Shown piece by piece: positions 35,609 through 48,500 of a DNA stretch of 64,000 nt. Numbering within the stretch: position 1 is the stretch's first letter; every line of letters starts with the position of its first letter. Below the pieces are notes generated by a model, which saw only the letters and a list, made by a program, of their open reading frames with translations, did no database searches and was not told the DNA's origin. Origin of the DNA: Dichotomocladium elegans (taxonomy: Eukaryota > Mucoromycota > Mucoromycetes > Mucorales > Lichtheimiaceae). The stretch covers positions 186,001 to 250,000 of the forward strand of contig JAIXMN010000033.1 in NCBI GenBank assembly GCA_025716815.1. Reading direction: 5' to 3'. The translations under genes were made by a program, and so were the position numbers.

Positions 35609-37149
35609 ATGTATTTGAATCCCAAGACGACTGAACCTTACTGGCTACACAACGCACCTTTTCAAGATCCACCTACAGAACCATTGCCCAAGAGGGCCGA
35701 CATTGTCATTGTAGGAGGTAATGTAATGCTTGCAACCTAAACGGTTGATACCAAAAGGAGACCCATGGGCCCATTCCAAAAGCTGATTGATTGCGCAATC
35801 TAAACAAGCTGGACTGACCGGCATGTCGACGGCCTATTGGCTCCAGAAGTTCCGTCCAGACCTTGCGGTGGTCGTCTTGGAAGCACGTGGGGTTTCCAGC
35901 GGTGCGACAGGTCGCAACGGTAAAAATCGTACACCCACCTATACGTTGCTCCCTGCTTTCAGTTTTTGTGCTAATGATGTACGTATCAGCCGGTATCCTG
36001 GCACCGGGTCACAACGATGATTTTGAGGAGATCGTGGCGCGTTATGGCGTCGAGTCTGCAGAGAAGCTCATTCAGTTCGAATTCCTCAACACCGACATGC
36101 TGCTGAAGTTCCTCGATGAACACAGTGACAAAGACAAGGGCTTCTTTGATCCAGAGTTCACATGGACCAAGGGGACGATCGTGGCCTGGTCCACGGCGGA
36201 GGAAGCCGCCGAATCGCTCTCATCTGCCAAGAGCCTCTGCGAAAAGATTCCAGGGATGCGCATCCTGTCGCCTGAGGAGCTTCAGCAACTGTCTGGGTTC
36301 GACGCCTTTAAGTACGGCGGCATCCTGATCGACAAGACCGCCATCGCCTGGGCCGCCAAGATTGTCTTCTGCTTGACCCGCAGCGTGCTGGACAAGGTCC
36401 ATATATCGACACATACGAAGGTCGAGTCAGTGGAGCAACTCACTGATGGAGAAGGATACAGGTTGCACACAAACCGGGGTACGATCGACGCGCAAAAAGT
36501 GGCTTATTGTACCAATGGGTGGACGGGACATTTGCTCGAACCGCTGAAGGAATGCTTGATACCAGTGATTAACCAGGTCGTCAGCGCACGCAACCAGCCA
36601 GGAACACCTCGTTTTGAATATGCCCTAACTGCTAACCATGGGTACATACATAATTTGAGCCTGTGATGGTGACCGAGAGAAAACATACATATGCTGATAA
36701 TGCATTATAGTTACATCTACATGTCGTGTAGACCCAATGGCGATATTATCATGGGCGGTATGCGCAACATTGTGCCTGGGAAACAAGAAAACATTGATGA
36801 CGATTCGGTGAAGGATGCCGTGGTCTCCAAGGCGCTGACGGATTTTATGTTCAGTGTCGTCAAGGTTCCTTCGGTCGAAAAGGAATGGGCGGGAGTGATG
36901 GGTTTCACCAAGGACCGCCTCCCTCTCGTAGGCGACTTGCGACATGTTCTCGGTGATAGGGCAGGGAAGGGCCAGTTCATTGCAGCAGGCTTTACTGGTC
37001 ATGGCATGCCTCGTACATTTCTGTGCGGTCGGTCGTTGGCACGTCTTTTGGTTGATCAACCGTTGGACGATTGGTTTCCGGCAGAGTTCCTTGTTAACCA
37101 TCCATCTCGCAGGTCGTGGTGGAAGAGCAACCAAATTAGCAAGCTATAA
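35609..37149 (+). CDS. FAD-dependent amine/amino-acid oxidoreductase (DAO family)
   Basis: Exons 35609..35717, 35809..35919, 35990..36641, 36711..37149 give 436 residues. The Rossmann FAD motif IVIVGGAGLTG is split by intron 1. LEARGVSSGATGRNAG continues the FAD-binding fold, and the C-terminal WAGVMGFTKDRLPLVG and FTGHGMP are typical of DAO/glycine-oxidase-like proteins. Related fungal proteins oxidise amino acids, sarcosine or other amines to imines with peroxide release; the substrate here cannot be read. No clear targeting signal is visible (C-terminus SKL appears as ISKL). That C-terminal SKL is a perfect PTS1, so peroxisomal import is likely, as expected for a peroxide-forming oxidase. 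Confidence 0.88.
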
Positions 37150-37323
37150 TAAAGAGAATGGCATATCTTCCCAGACTTATGTAGGATGTCAAATCCACCG
37201 CTTCCCTTCCTCTTTTGGGGATTCGAGACCGACCGGGAACTTGGCCAGATTGTTTATCTTTTTTTCTAACTTCCCAGAAAACTCAGCACAGAACGAACGG
37301 TTTTAAAAGAAACAAAAATAAAC

Positions 37324-38705
37324 ATGGCAGCACAGGTACGCGGTGCTACCTGCTATCTCACCCATTGTCTTTCTTATTTTATCAATGGCCTCATTGAAGC
37401 ACGGTCATGTAGCAGGCCGTTGCGTCGACGGTGAAACAGGCCCGGGTTATCTTTTCTGGCATTCAACCTACCGGCATCCCGACCCTTGGCAATTATCTTG
37501 GTGCGCTTGCCAACTGGGTTAGCCTTCAAGAACCGTCAGCGACAAACTACTACAGCATCGTCGATCTGCATGCCATTACCATGCCTCAGGCGCCCGAAGA
37601 ACTGCGTCGGTCCAAACTGGACATGGCCATGAGCCTGCTGGCTTGCGGTGTAGATCCCGACCGCAGTGTCTTGTTTGAACAGAGTCGAGTCCGTGCGCAC
37701 ACTGAGCTCGCGTGGATTTTTAATTGTTTAACTCCAGTGGGATGGTTGGGGCGAATGACGCAGTGGAAGGTTAGTGTACAGATGCACTACACGGGGAGGA
37801 GTAGGAGGGAGGGGCTGCTTTATTATTATTATTTATTAATGGCCTTGCATATAGACTAAGATGGAGAGCTCGCGGGGTAAACTTTCCTCCCATGCCGAGA
37901 TCCTGGCGGATGAGTCCCTGACGACAGGGCTTAAGATGGGTCTCTTTGACTACCCCGTCCTTCAGAATGCGGATATTTTGTTATACAAGTAATGTGGATA
38001 AGATACGACGGCGCAATGCGACAGACGGTTGATTGACGGGTCGCTTTTTTCAATTACTAGGGCCACTCATGTTCCTGTTGGTCAGGATCAACTCCAACAT
38101 ATCGAGCTAGCCCGCGATACTGCTCAGCTCTTCAACAAGACCTTCAAGACGGATTTCTTCCCTAAGCCTATTCCCATCATTCGTAAGTTGTAATGCTCTG
38201 TGAAGATAAGTATCAAGAAGAGGAAGTTACTCAAAGAAAACGGGGTATAGCCCAAAACACGAAGCGTGTCATGTCTCTACGCGCTCCGACCGCCAAAATG
38301 TCCAAGTCTGACCCATCCGATCACGCACGTATTAACCTTACCGACACCCCCAGCCAAATCCAAGCCAAGATCCGGCGTGCAGTGACGGATTCCATCAGCA
38401 CCGTGAGCTATGATGTCCAGGAGCGACCGGGTGTATCGAATCTGCTGAGCATCTACAGTGCCATGCGTGCCATTGAGATTGACGAGGCCGTCAAAGATTT
38501 CGCCGATGTCACGAGTACGCGGGTCTTCAAGGATCGCGTAGCGGACGCAATCATTGAAAGGCTCACTCCGATCCAGAAAGACTTGGCCCGTCTCCAGCAA
38601 GATGAGGGCTATGTTAAGCAGGTGCTGGCAAAAGGTGCTGCAAAGGCTGAAGAAGTCGCGAATGCAAACATGGAGGAAGTGTACAAACTTGTTGGATTGC
38701 GATAA
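37324..38705 (+). CDS. MSW1: Tryptophanyl-tRNA synthetase, bacterial/mitochondrial type
   Basis: Exons 37324..37335, 37413..37769, 37855..37988, 38061..38182, 38251..38705 give 359 residues. The class I signatures are SGIQPTG...TLGNY (HIGH equivalent) and KMSKS near 38297. [10 protein letters not shown] and [10 protein letters not shown] match bacterial TrpS, the type used in mitochondria. The first coding exon is only four codons (MAAQ); the next acceptor is a NAGNAG (CAG could be included or skipped). The N-terminus is short for a presequence, so targeting is not proven. The join at intron 4 gives [13 protein letters not shown], as expected for the family. Confidence 0.92.
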
Positions 38706-39315
38706 TAATAAAAAGACCATGAGGGCGTCCAGTGAACCTGTAGAGAAAGGGGGTGTAAGGATTTTATATAATGTAACAAAATACTGTAGGCCTCGTCCAC
38801 ATCCCAGTATTTTGAAGCTTTGGACAATATCTACAGTCTCGTCCTGAAAAATACCACGGAATCATATAGAGGATAGAGAACGCAGCAGTGGCAGGGGGAA
38901 AACAGGTACCTTCTAGGTATTCACCCATAGTCGAAGAATCGTATATATCGTTCGCATATTCCAGTCAATGTTCGTTCTGTTCTCTGTTCTACTGCTACTG
39001 CTGACCAGTCAACTCCAGAAAGAAACAATCTTGCACAGAACTGGCCGGCAAGAGCAAGGATATTTGTTCCTACGGTTGATAATGACCTTTCGAGTGACCC
39101 TCCTATAGGATCCGCACTGCCCTTCCCGCATCATTCAAGTCCTTCCTCGATTTGACAATTCGACGCATCAGGACGTATATATGATATCTGTGCATCGGAA
39201 ATGAAAACATACACTATCTTCCAAAATCAAAGTCGCACCCCCCTCCAGCTCTGAAGTCGCAGGATCACAAAAATCGCGTTTTGCCTAGAAGACGCATGAT
39301 GACAAAGCAAATGTC
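38706..39315. other. Intergenic region
   Basis: No gene, repeat or RNA is recognised here. Confidence 0.5.
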
Positions 39316-39730
39316 ATGTTCATCCACCGAAACATGTCGCTTCCCCTCTTTTATACACTTTTACATTCTGAAATGAGCAACCTATTTTTCTACTACGATG
39401 GTCAACATCATGTTGTTGATGAAGAAACGTACTCTCTGCAATTCGCCTGTTCTCGCACTGAATGTCTGCGTAGCATGGCTTGCAGAGATAATTCTGATCT
39501 TACTATCACACACATCCCCAAGCGAAAGGATACCGACATTCGGATGAAGTAAGCAGGGATCAAGCGCAGTTATACAGCGCACACGGACCAAGGCAAGGTA
39601 ACGGATGATTGACAGAGTCTTGAGTGCATCAGTTGCTACAAACAGTTTGGAATCCATGATCTACTCGCGCAACAGTGCTTATACTGTTACATATAGCCAA
39701 GAGGACATGAAGAAGGTGCTTCATGGGTAA
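39316..39730 (+). CDS. Small protein of unknown function
   Basis: Exons 39316..39548 and 39616..39730 give 115 residues; a start at the second good Met (39373, MSNLFFYYDG) would give 96. Support comes from a GTAAGC donor and a TTGACAG acceptor that join two open stretches in phase and keep a natural composition (KVLSASVATNSLESM). The C-terminus is SQEDMKKVLHG. A TATA-like TTTTATACA lies just before the second Met, which makes the shorter start attractive only if the transcript has almost no leader. No family is recognised. It could also be chance. Confidence 0.45.
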
Positions 39731-40202
39731 TTTTTTTTAAGGGTTGTCATATTTGCCTTTGGGTGGTGTTGGGTATGGTGTAAACAGACGTTAATAAGTC
39801 ATGAGACTCGAAGGTACCTTGACGCCTTAAACTGGGTGCTCGTAATATACACTTACTCTGCCTGTTCCTTTTCCATCCTTTCTTATGGTAATGGCATCAC
39901 GAACGAAGATATTATAAATGATGGGTGACGTATTGGTATTATGGAGTTAGTGAAAGAGCCTGCTCTTAAAACATCTAGTGAACATAGGGTAGAATACTCT
40001 TAAGCGTTACCGTTGTTCAAGAGTACTATTCAGTGTGCTGAAAGCAAGTTGTAGTAGGAGGATGTATTGAAGAATCTGATGACAATTCACATAGAATAGA
40101 ATACAATGTGCATTTCCCCTTTTATTGGTTGGCGTAGCGTGTACGTGTGAGCCTATGTACAAGATTGGAGATCCACAAAAATATACACCTCGTCCGTATT
40201 AT
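39731..40202. other. Intergenic region
   Basis: 3' flanks of the small gene and of ELP3. Nothing is recognised. Confidence 0.5.
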
Positions 40203-42325
40203 TTATACTAGCATCTTCGACATATACGGGCCTAAACAAAGCACATAATCAGTCTACCCATTCCTTTTGATACGTTTCATCTTTCATGCTTACCGTCCAA
40301 GTGGTATCCGAGCTTCGCATAATAATGACGGACACCCACACCAGAAATGACACTTAGTTTGACGCTGCCGTGCTCCTCGCGAGCAATGCGCTCAGCTTCT
40401 TCCATTAAAAGAGTACCAAAGCCCTGATGCTGAAACTTGGTGGGATCACGATCGTGCATTGGGACCACCGACCCATACACGTGTAGCTCACGGACAATCG
40501 ATGTAGGCTGACCAGTGAGTTCTGGTCGGAATGTCTGCGGTGAGCACTTGCGCAGACGGAGCAAGCCAACGAGAATATCTTGGTGCGGATCCTCGTAAGA
40601 TAAGAACGTCTCCCATCCGCCGTTGGCTGTATAATCCCTTCGGATCAACTCAACTTGATCGGGTTGGATCTTTTGATGGATTTCGGTGATGCCTACTTCG
40701 CGGGTCCGAACGTCGCGGCACTCAGTGCCAAGATCCTTCATCCGATTCAATGCAAGTTCACGCAGATTGCCGTGCTCAACGCCCGACGTCACCAGCGGCA
40801 TTGGGATATCTCGCTGGACACGATAAATGCGTGTCCACGGCGGAACAAGCGCCAGAATTCGCGCTACTAAGTCGACCAGTGCGTTGGGTGTGTAGTTTTG
40901 GTATCGACCTGTTCGCCAGAGCTCGTAAAGGCCTGTACCACGAATAACTAGCGTAGGGTAAATTTTGAGACCGTCCGAGCGGAAGTCTGGGTTCTCAAAG
41001 TATTCCTTGAATTGCTCAATATCACGCTCCATGCCCACGTTCGGAAGATCTGGCATCATGTGTGAAACGACCTTGAAGCCCGCGTCTTTCGCAAGCTGGA
41101 ATGATTCACAGACAGCCTTCACCGTATGTCCACTGCAAAACGTCAATCACGCTTAAATCAGACTGCCCTCAATCACATTGTGCGTATTATCCATTACCGA
41201 TTTGTATCTCTTGCTACATCTTCGTATACACTCTGGACACCAATTTCAAGGCGCGTACAACCATACCGCAACATCTGACTCAAATGCGGCTTTAAGCAAT
41301 AATCCGGTCGAGTCTCAATGGTAATGCCAATACATTTTGTTTGGCTCTGTTGCGAGTATCTATAGACCGGCCATGCAGCCGAGCTTCAGCGTAAAAGAAA
41401 TAGGAGCACAACAACCAATCCAGGCCATACCTGACAGCTTCATCAACGTCGTTGCTCGAGTGGCCTGAAAGTGCATCATGAAGATTTGCAATAAACCCGT
41501 TACGATAATCCTCGGGCATCGACATGAATGTGCCACCCATAATGATGTATTCGACCTTGTCTACAGAATGGCCCAGACTTCTAAGCTGTTCCACGCGGCC
41601 CTGTGCCTGTTCGAAAGGGTCATATCGGGCACGGATGGCGCGCATGGACGTAGGCTCATATCCAGTGTAAGATTGTGTTGAATATTCAAAATCGGAATCC
41701 GGACCGCCAGGACAATACCTAATTGAGCCCAAACAAGATTGAATGTCACGTCTTAGTTTCGGTAGATTCACTTACACACAAATATTGCCTGTCATGGCAA
41801 TGTGAGGACATCGATGTGGCTTACACATGACAGCAACTACAGCAATCTAATAAAAAAGAGGGAATATGAACGTAATGAGCATGATTGGATTGACTTCTCG
41901 CACTGTTCAGATTGCAGACTTACTCCAGACGCCGTACGGATCGGCTTTGCCTTCAGTTTCGGCAACAGAGCCGCGCGATGCTGGTCTGGGATGGCTGCAA
42001 TAATATCAACCAATTTTGGAAGACATTGCATCTTGTTCTTTCGAGAAATTCGGTGCTTGAGACCATTCAGATTGACGTCCTTGCCGTTCTCGACAGCTAC
42101 CACAAGCTCATTGACAATTTCGGCACATGTTTTGACCATCAATTCGGCCTATTGTTTGTTCGATCGTATCGTGCAGGCATTACGTTAAGCAGGCAAGTAC
42201 GGGGAATGCTGGTATATAGTTGTATAAATACCTGAGTAGGGCCTTTAGAATAATCAACAATATTAGTTATGAAGGAAAGGACGGTATTTTTCAATATTTT
42301 TACCCTTCTTTGGTTTGAGATTCAT
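40203..42325 (-). CDS. ELP3: Elongator complex catalytic subunit Elp3
   Basis: Eight exons (42325..42304, 42242..42232, 42148..41924, 41846..41776, 41718..41431, 41359..41198, 41132..40294, 40231..40203) give 548 residues, matching human and yeast lengths. Elp3 is the radical SAM/acetyltransferase that starts cm5U-type modification of tRNA wobble uridine. The radical SAM cysteines lie in [14 protein letters not shown] and NICVYCPGG. ETRPDYC and [10 protein letters not shown] follow, and the GNAT domain has [18 protein letters not shown]. Exon 2 is an 11-nt microexon that restores the conserved PxxAELM before the N-terminal helix. The last exon supplies PYMSKMLV, the usual C-terminus. Divergent from the Ser-rich gene. 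Confidence 0.97.
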
Positions 42326-42814
42326 GGTATAAGTACAAGACGTTTGAATTTTTTAAGCAGGATCAATTTTTTTTTTAAAAAAAGGACGGAGACACAGAAC
42401 AAATGGTTTTCGGAAATCCTTTCTGGCCACCAGCGTTAAGGCGGGACCTGCATGTGTTTCAGTAATGCGATCCCTCAAAGTCAAGTTGCAGAGTGACGAA
42501 TACGCGTAGATAATACGTTAATGGATTTCAGTACGTCCAATATACTGTCTATCCGAAGCACACTTGTTTACTGGTTGGTGCGTCCTGTTCTTACCTCGCT
42601 TTGTTACACATGGAGGCATAGCTGTGCGTGCGTGCGCGTGCCTTGCAACAATTTTTTCCCTCTATCTCCCCCTTCCTCACTGTCTGCTTGCCCACCCCCA
42701 GCCTTTTTCTCCTTTTATGCCTGAGTTCCATTGAACAACAGAAACCATTTCTCTATCTCTCTCTTCCCTTCCTCTCTCTTTTTGTCTGCACTCTTCCTTT
42801 CCTGAAGTGGGAAT
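42326..42814. other. Divergent intergenic region
   Basis: Promoter DNA between ELP3 (minus) and the Ser-rich gene (plus). CT-rich tracts before 42815 are typical of fungal core promoters. No other gene is seen. Confidence 0.5.
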
Positions 42815-44980
42815 ATGACGCAATCTTCAGCTCGACGCTTCTTTCGCTTTAGCAGAGATCGCCAACCTAAGAAATCGACGCCATCGTCTCCAGCCTCGAA
42901 CGGAGGACGTGCACTCGGATCTCCGACTTTGGCGGACCCTGTAGTCGTCGAGCATCAGCAGGACCAGGACAATGTTCACGGATGGCTCATGAACGTACCT
43001 GGTTACCGCGAAGATGCCACCCGTAGCAACAGCAGGCAATATGTCTATTCCGATGAACCTAACAGCGTTGACATTGTTGACGGCGATAACAATAGGTAAA
43101 ACATTGTAGTCCTGTGCCATCAGAAAAAAGGGATTCCATGTAAAAAAAAAAAACGCGCTCCCTTGTCTGTCATGATCTACACACAACATAGCAAAGACCC
43201 TTTTTACGCGTTGTTGCTTTGCAGAGCATTTTCTCAAGACGGGATTGCTATTAATTTATCGTATAATATGTAGTATCTCAACGGATAACCATCGACCCCA
43301 GTTGGGACGACCGGCATCAATATCATCTATCTCCTCGGCCGATAGTATCAACCTGGATGAATTAATCAGGAACAACTATACAGAACAAGTGGATGATGAG
43401 ACGGACCTACTGAACTTGGCTGATCTCGACATTGATGATTCAACCGACGATTTCTGGAAGATGGATGATGTGAGCATGACGCGTCTTTGGGGATAAGGAG
43501 GATTCAGCCTATGACAGATCGCAACTTATACAATGGACGTATGCCATTCTGTAGGCCCTGGCAAGCTTTTCTCCTGCTTATCTTGCGTCAAAACAAAACA
43601 ACTCAGTTGCAACGACAGGGACAGATGCAGTAAAGATTTCGACAGCAGGTCATCCAAAAAGAAATGACGATATTTTATCAATAGATGAACCGTTTAATGA
43701 GATGCTGGTGAGTTCGTCGAAAATGCCATAATTAGTATGATGTATGTATTTATTGGTGTGGATGTGCATAGATTACAAATGACGATGAGGTTATAAACTG
43801 GTCCCCAGAAGGTAAACAACAAACACTGTTTTCTTTCCGCCAATGTGTGCATTTTCCTGATAAGTGCTCTTACATCCCATCAGCTGACCACTTGGAAACT
43901 GCATCTGTTGCATCCTACACTTCCTCGAGAACCGCCTATCATTCATCTCGACTACGCGCACCGTCTGCCTTATCATCATCGCCACGCTACTCGGCTACAT
44001 CATCACCAGAAGGAAAACTCATGCGGCAGCGATCCGGTAGCCTCAGTAGTGAGAACAGTATGACATCACAGTCGACGATTACCCAACAATATTCGCGCTT
44101 TGGGATGACTGCTGCGCTCCACCCCTCAGAATCCACCTCCAATTCATCCCGATCCCATAGCCGCTTGAGTGATTACTCAGCCACCAGCAGCGTGGCATCA
44201 TCCAAAACCGCATCAGGCTTGCCAAGACCGAAGCCGGGTTCGAGAGGCGCATCCTCGCCCACTGTGGGTAGCAACAGCCATCTTTCAATAACAACACAGA
44301 ATGGGACTGGCGCGTCACCATCACGACGAATGGGAGGAGATAAGGCACCTAGCGAATTCCTCCGGTCATCCTCTCGAATAGGCACATCAACGCAGTCTCG
44401 TTTAGCAAAGCGAGCGACGCATGTACCGCTGCCTTCGACACGTAATGCGCCTATACCTCAAGTGGTTACGTCTTCAAAATCCACCGGCCTTTCGACTTCA
44501 CGACTTAGAGGCGTGTCCGCATCCAGTAACAGTGCCCTGAGCCGGCCTGGGAGCCGGATTGGCAACTTGCGGTCAAGTCATATTCCCCCACCGCGCAACA
44601 TTACATCCCCAGAACCTTCTGGCTCGTCTGCTCGCAATCTCCGGTCACAGTCACCGTATGGCAGTAGCAACACAGCCGCCGCTGGTAACACATCATCCCG
44701 CACGGTCGGATTGCGAAGCTCATCGGCGGCTGGCGGCAGCAATGGCAGTATATTTGGCGGAAACTACAACGCCGTCAATGGTAGCTCTTCCAATTCAGGG
44801 CTCGACGGAGTAAGAAGGAGCATAACGAGGGAACCAAGTAGAATTAATAGGGCAGGGGGCGGAAGTGCACATGCTGTAGAAGCGAGCAGAATCGTTCGTC
44901 CTGGCTCCGCTGCAAGCTCCAAAGCGTCAGGGCTGCGTCCACCGATGGGGAGGCTAACATCGATTCGTCGACCGGCATGA
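42815..44980 (+). CDS. Ser/Arg-rich disordered protein, candidate microtubule plus-end binder
   Basis: Exons 42815..43095, 43274..43469, 43555..43707, 43772..43811, 43884..44980 give 588 residues. The N-terminus is basic (SSARRFFRFSRDRQPKK). An acidic middle follows (LADLDIDDSTDDFW), then about 360 residues dominated by Ser, Arg, Gly and Pro. One SxIP-type motif, SSHIPPPR, sits in this basic Ser-rich context, the setting in which EB1-family proteins bind their partners. The C-terminus is LTSIRRPA. No folded domain is visible and no family is recognised. The five-exon model closes in phase at every junction, which supports a real gene. The microtubule role is only a suggestion from the motif. 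Confidence 0.68.
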
Positions 44981-45573
44981 TAAAGATTACAATGTCCATT
45001 CCCCAACCCTGTCTTTCGCACAGCATACATCACATATATAAAGCATGATCACAATACTTCCTCTTCTTCCTGTATGATACACACAGTACTCCCCCCCCTT
45101 TTCTTTCAAGAATGGGCTGTTGGTAAGACAAACACTCTCCATGACAAATCATTTTTTTGTAAAGTGCTCGAGAGATGTGGTCTTTTTGGCAGGATGGACT
45201 GGCAAATGGTACGCCATCATATATGCTTAGCTTTCAGAAGTACCATCACGGCCCAGTGCGAAAGGGGCGAATCGGCCTTTTTCTTTACTGTTGCACAGAA
45301 AGAGTGACTCGTCACCTGTGCATGAGGGAAGGGCGCTTTCTCTCTCTCCCCTCTCTCTTTCTCTGTCTGCTGTGTGTGGGCATAACAAAACCGTCAGTCC
45401 TAGTCAACTCACCAAAAAAAAAGAGGCACGGATTCAACTTTTTGTTATTTTTCCTTCAGCAGTGCGTCTAAAGATACCTATTGTTTGCCTTCCTTCCTTT
45501 CTTCCCTCTCCTCTCTACGACTCTATATATATCCAGACACAGGAGAATCCTCTACGTTTAGTTTCTTCCTATT
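44981..45573. other. Intergenic region
   Basis: Promoter of the first kinase, with CT-rich tracts and TATATATA close to 45528. No gene is seen. Confidence 0.5.
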
Positions 45574-48500
45574 ATGCTCAACACAACAACACCAGATAGT
45601 GCAGACCAACCGCCAGATGACAGTCGGGCGCCACTAGACCATCTCCCTGTAACACGAACCTCGAGTATTCATTCATCCGCAGGAAGCAGCCATCACCATG
45701 CAAAGCGATCTATTGGAAGTGCTGCCGAGATTCTCAATAGCCTTAAAATCGCGACGAGCAGTGGGATAACAGGTAGCGCCGGTCACCATCACGACTACTC
45801 AACTCCGGCATCGCCCATTCCCTCAGCAACTGCAGATAATGCTCATGTCATCAGTGGCAACATTGAGGATTTTGCCATAAAGGCGCCTATTGGTAATAAA
45901 CAAAACATACTGGGGTCGGGGGAAGTACACGGCTGTTCATAGCATTGATTTTCTTGGCCCCTTTCATATTTTTTTTTATTAGGTTACGGCTCTTCGGCCG
46001 TGGTTTATAGCGCTATATATACCCCGCTCAACCTTCGGGTTGCGCTTAAAATGATCGATTTGGACATGTTTGAACGTAACCAGATTGATGAGCTTCGGGT
46101 ATTTGTCAAGTAAGGGGGAGGTCAAAAAATGCGATGATTGATTTGTTGCCATAGCGTGAGACAACATTGATGGCCCTGTCCAAGCATGTGAATGTCCTCC
46201 GCGTCCTTGGCTCCTTTGTCCATGGCTCGAAACTGTACCTCGTCCTTCCATACTTGGCTGGAGGTAAAACAGAGCCTTTAAAGAGAAGAGTGAGGGCAGA
46301 GCTGGACTGGGTGGGGTTGCGAAAGGCGAGGGGGAGGGAAAGCGAATGGATGAATGAGTGATTGTGCGTGCATGTGAGGTTGCTTACATGACCCGGGAGG
46401 GGAGGATGGTTAGGCTCTTGCTTAGACATTATGAAAACGCATTTCAGTGAAGGACTTGAAGAGCTGAGCATTGCAACAATTCTCAAGCAGGCGCTCGAGG
46501 GCCTTGCTTATCTACACAAGAACGGACACATCCATCGCGATATCAAGGCGGGCAATCTGTTGATGGACGAAGACGGAACGGTGCTACTGGCAGATTTTGG
46601 GGTATCCGGCTCGTTGATGGATACGGGAGGAGAAAGGGGCGTGCGCAAGACGTTTGTTGGAACAGTAAGATCCCCATCAAGCGTTCCATATCAGTCATTC
46701 TAACATAGTTGTTCTTTGCAGCCCTGCTGGATGGCTCCAGAAGTGATGGAACAAGCTGGTTATGATTACAAGGCTGATATCTGGAGTTTCGGCATCACTG
46801 CTATCGAATTAGCTACAGGTCATGCCCCGTTTGCGAAACTGCCGCCTCTCAAGGTACGTGAGAGCTAGACTGGCCATATTCCCACCCCCCCGGACTATTA
46901 GACACTCATAGAAATATGCTCCTTATGATAGGTGCTGATGATGACACTATCTAGTGATCCGCCAACCCTAGTCCGGGAAACAACAAAAAATAAGTATTCA
47001 CGCATCTTCAAGGACATGATCGATTCGTGCCTTAATAAGGACCCTTCAAAACGGTGAGTATTAGAATTATTTTTATCAAGTATCTCTTCAAGCCTATTCA
47101 GTATTATGTGTGTGTGTGGGTATCATCAGGCCCACGGCTGAAAAATTGCTGCAGCATGCGTTTTTCAAACAAGCCAAGCGTAAAGATTATCTGGTCAGAA
47201 CCCTCCTAAATGATCTTCCTCCGCTTGAGCAACGTCCGCATAAAAAGATCCTACAGCGGCAGCTGTCAATTACAAAGACAGACGAATGGGACTTCCAGGA
47301 TACTGGGTCTAACACACCAGAGAGTAAAGAAACGCCAGCGGCGCTGTCTTCTCCTCAGCAGCCCAGGCGCCACATCTCGTTTGGCGACGTGGTGATCCGG
47401 AACCCGCCCCAGCCCTACACGAGTGCGAATAGCGGATCCCCTCCGAGCGGCGGGGGCAGCATGACAATGTCTGTGCAGGGCGAGGGGATTGCACCGCAGA
47501 AAAAATCACGCTTTGTTGTCGAGGAGATCTCCCACGAGCAGCACCCGACATCCAGCATCACAGGGCCCGAGCAGCTGACGCTGACGCCTCCCTCCATTTC
47601 CCGCCAATCGAGCATGTCTGACGGACAACATAACACAAGTCTAACGCTCCTTCAGGTCGATGACGAGCAGGGCGTCAAAAAGGGCAGATTCAGTGTCAAG
47701 CAAGGATATGAATATCAGACTGTATCGTCTGTTGAATCCGCACTATCTGACCATCGCGAAGGGGGAGCCAGCAGCGACAGCCGAAAATCGCGTTTCGAGG
47801 TACAGATGGGTGACAGCGCTCCTTATACAGCTCTGTCACGCGGCAATTCGCTCTCGGCCCCGAGCAACAGCGGCAGCAATAATAACTCCATCACGAGAGA
47901 CGGATTGAGCCATACGACCACTACCAATACACCGTCCCCGCCGAACTCGCGGCTAGTTAGATACCATACGTACCAAGATACCACCCATACCAGGGACGAG
48001 TCATTGCCCGAGCCGCGCAAAATCGGACGTTTCGAGCTCACCACCTCCGATGCAGGTCGCTCCTCGTTGACCCCAGGCGCAGTTGTTCCAAACGCCTCGA
48101 CTGAGAAAAACGAAGGCAAGTGTGGTTGGGCTAAAAAAGATACCATTAAATTTAATACAGGAAGGGGATGGGGCAATTCAATTAGTTTTGAATGAATCGC
48201 CATCGTCCTCTCTTTCCGGCGCGTCCTCCAGCACGTCACCTTCCACATCGCTTCTTCGTGGACAGGGTCTCGTGCGGCAAAGTTCCGATACAGGCTCCTT
48301 GCCATTATCACTACCACCGCTGCCGACATTTCAATCTCATATGGAAGAATTGATCAAAACAAATGAAGCACAAAAGCATATCCTTCTAGAACTGTGCAAA
48401 ATGCTGAACCACCCTAATATTACTAAGCACCAGTCTCTTTCCGCACCGCAGAAATCAGTTGTGATGCAACATCAGATGTCTACATCCTCGTTTTCCGATA

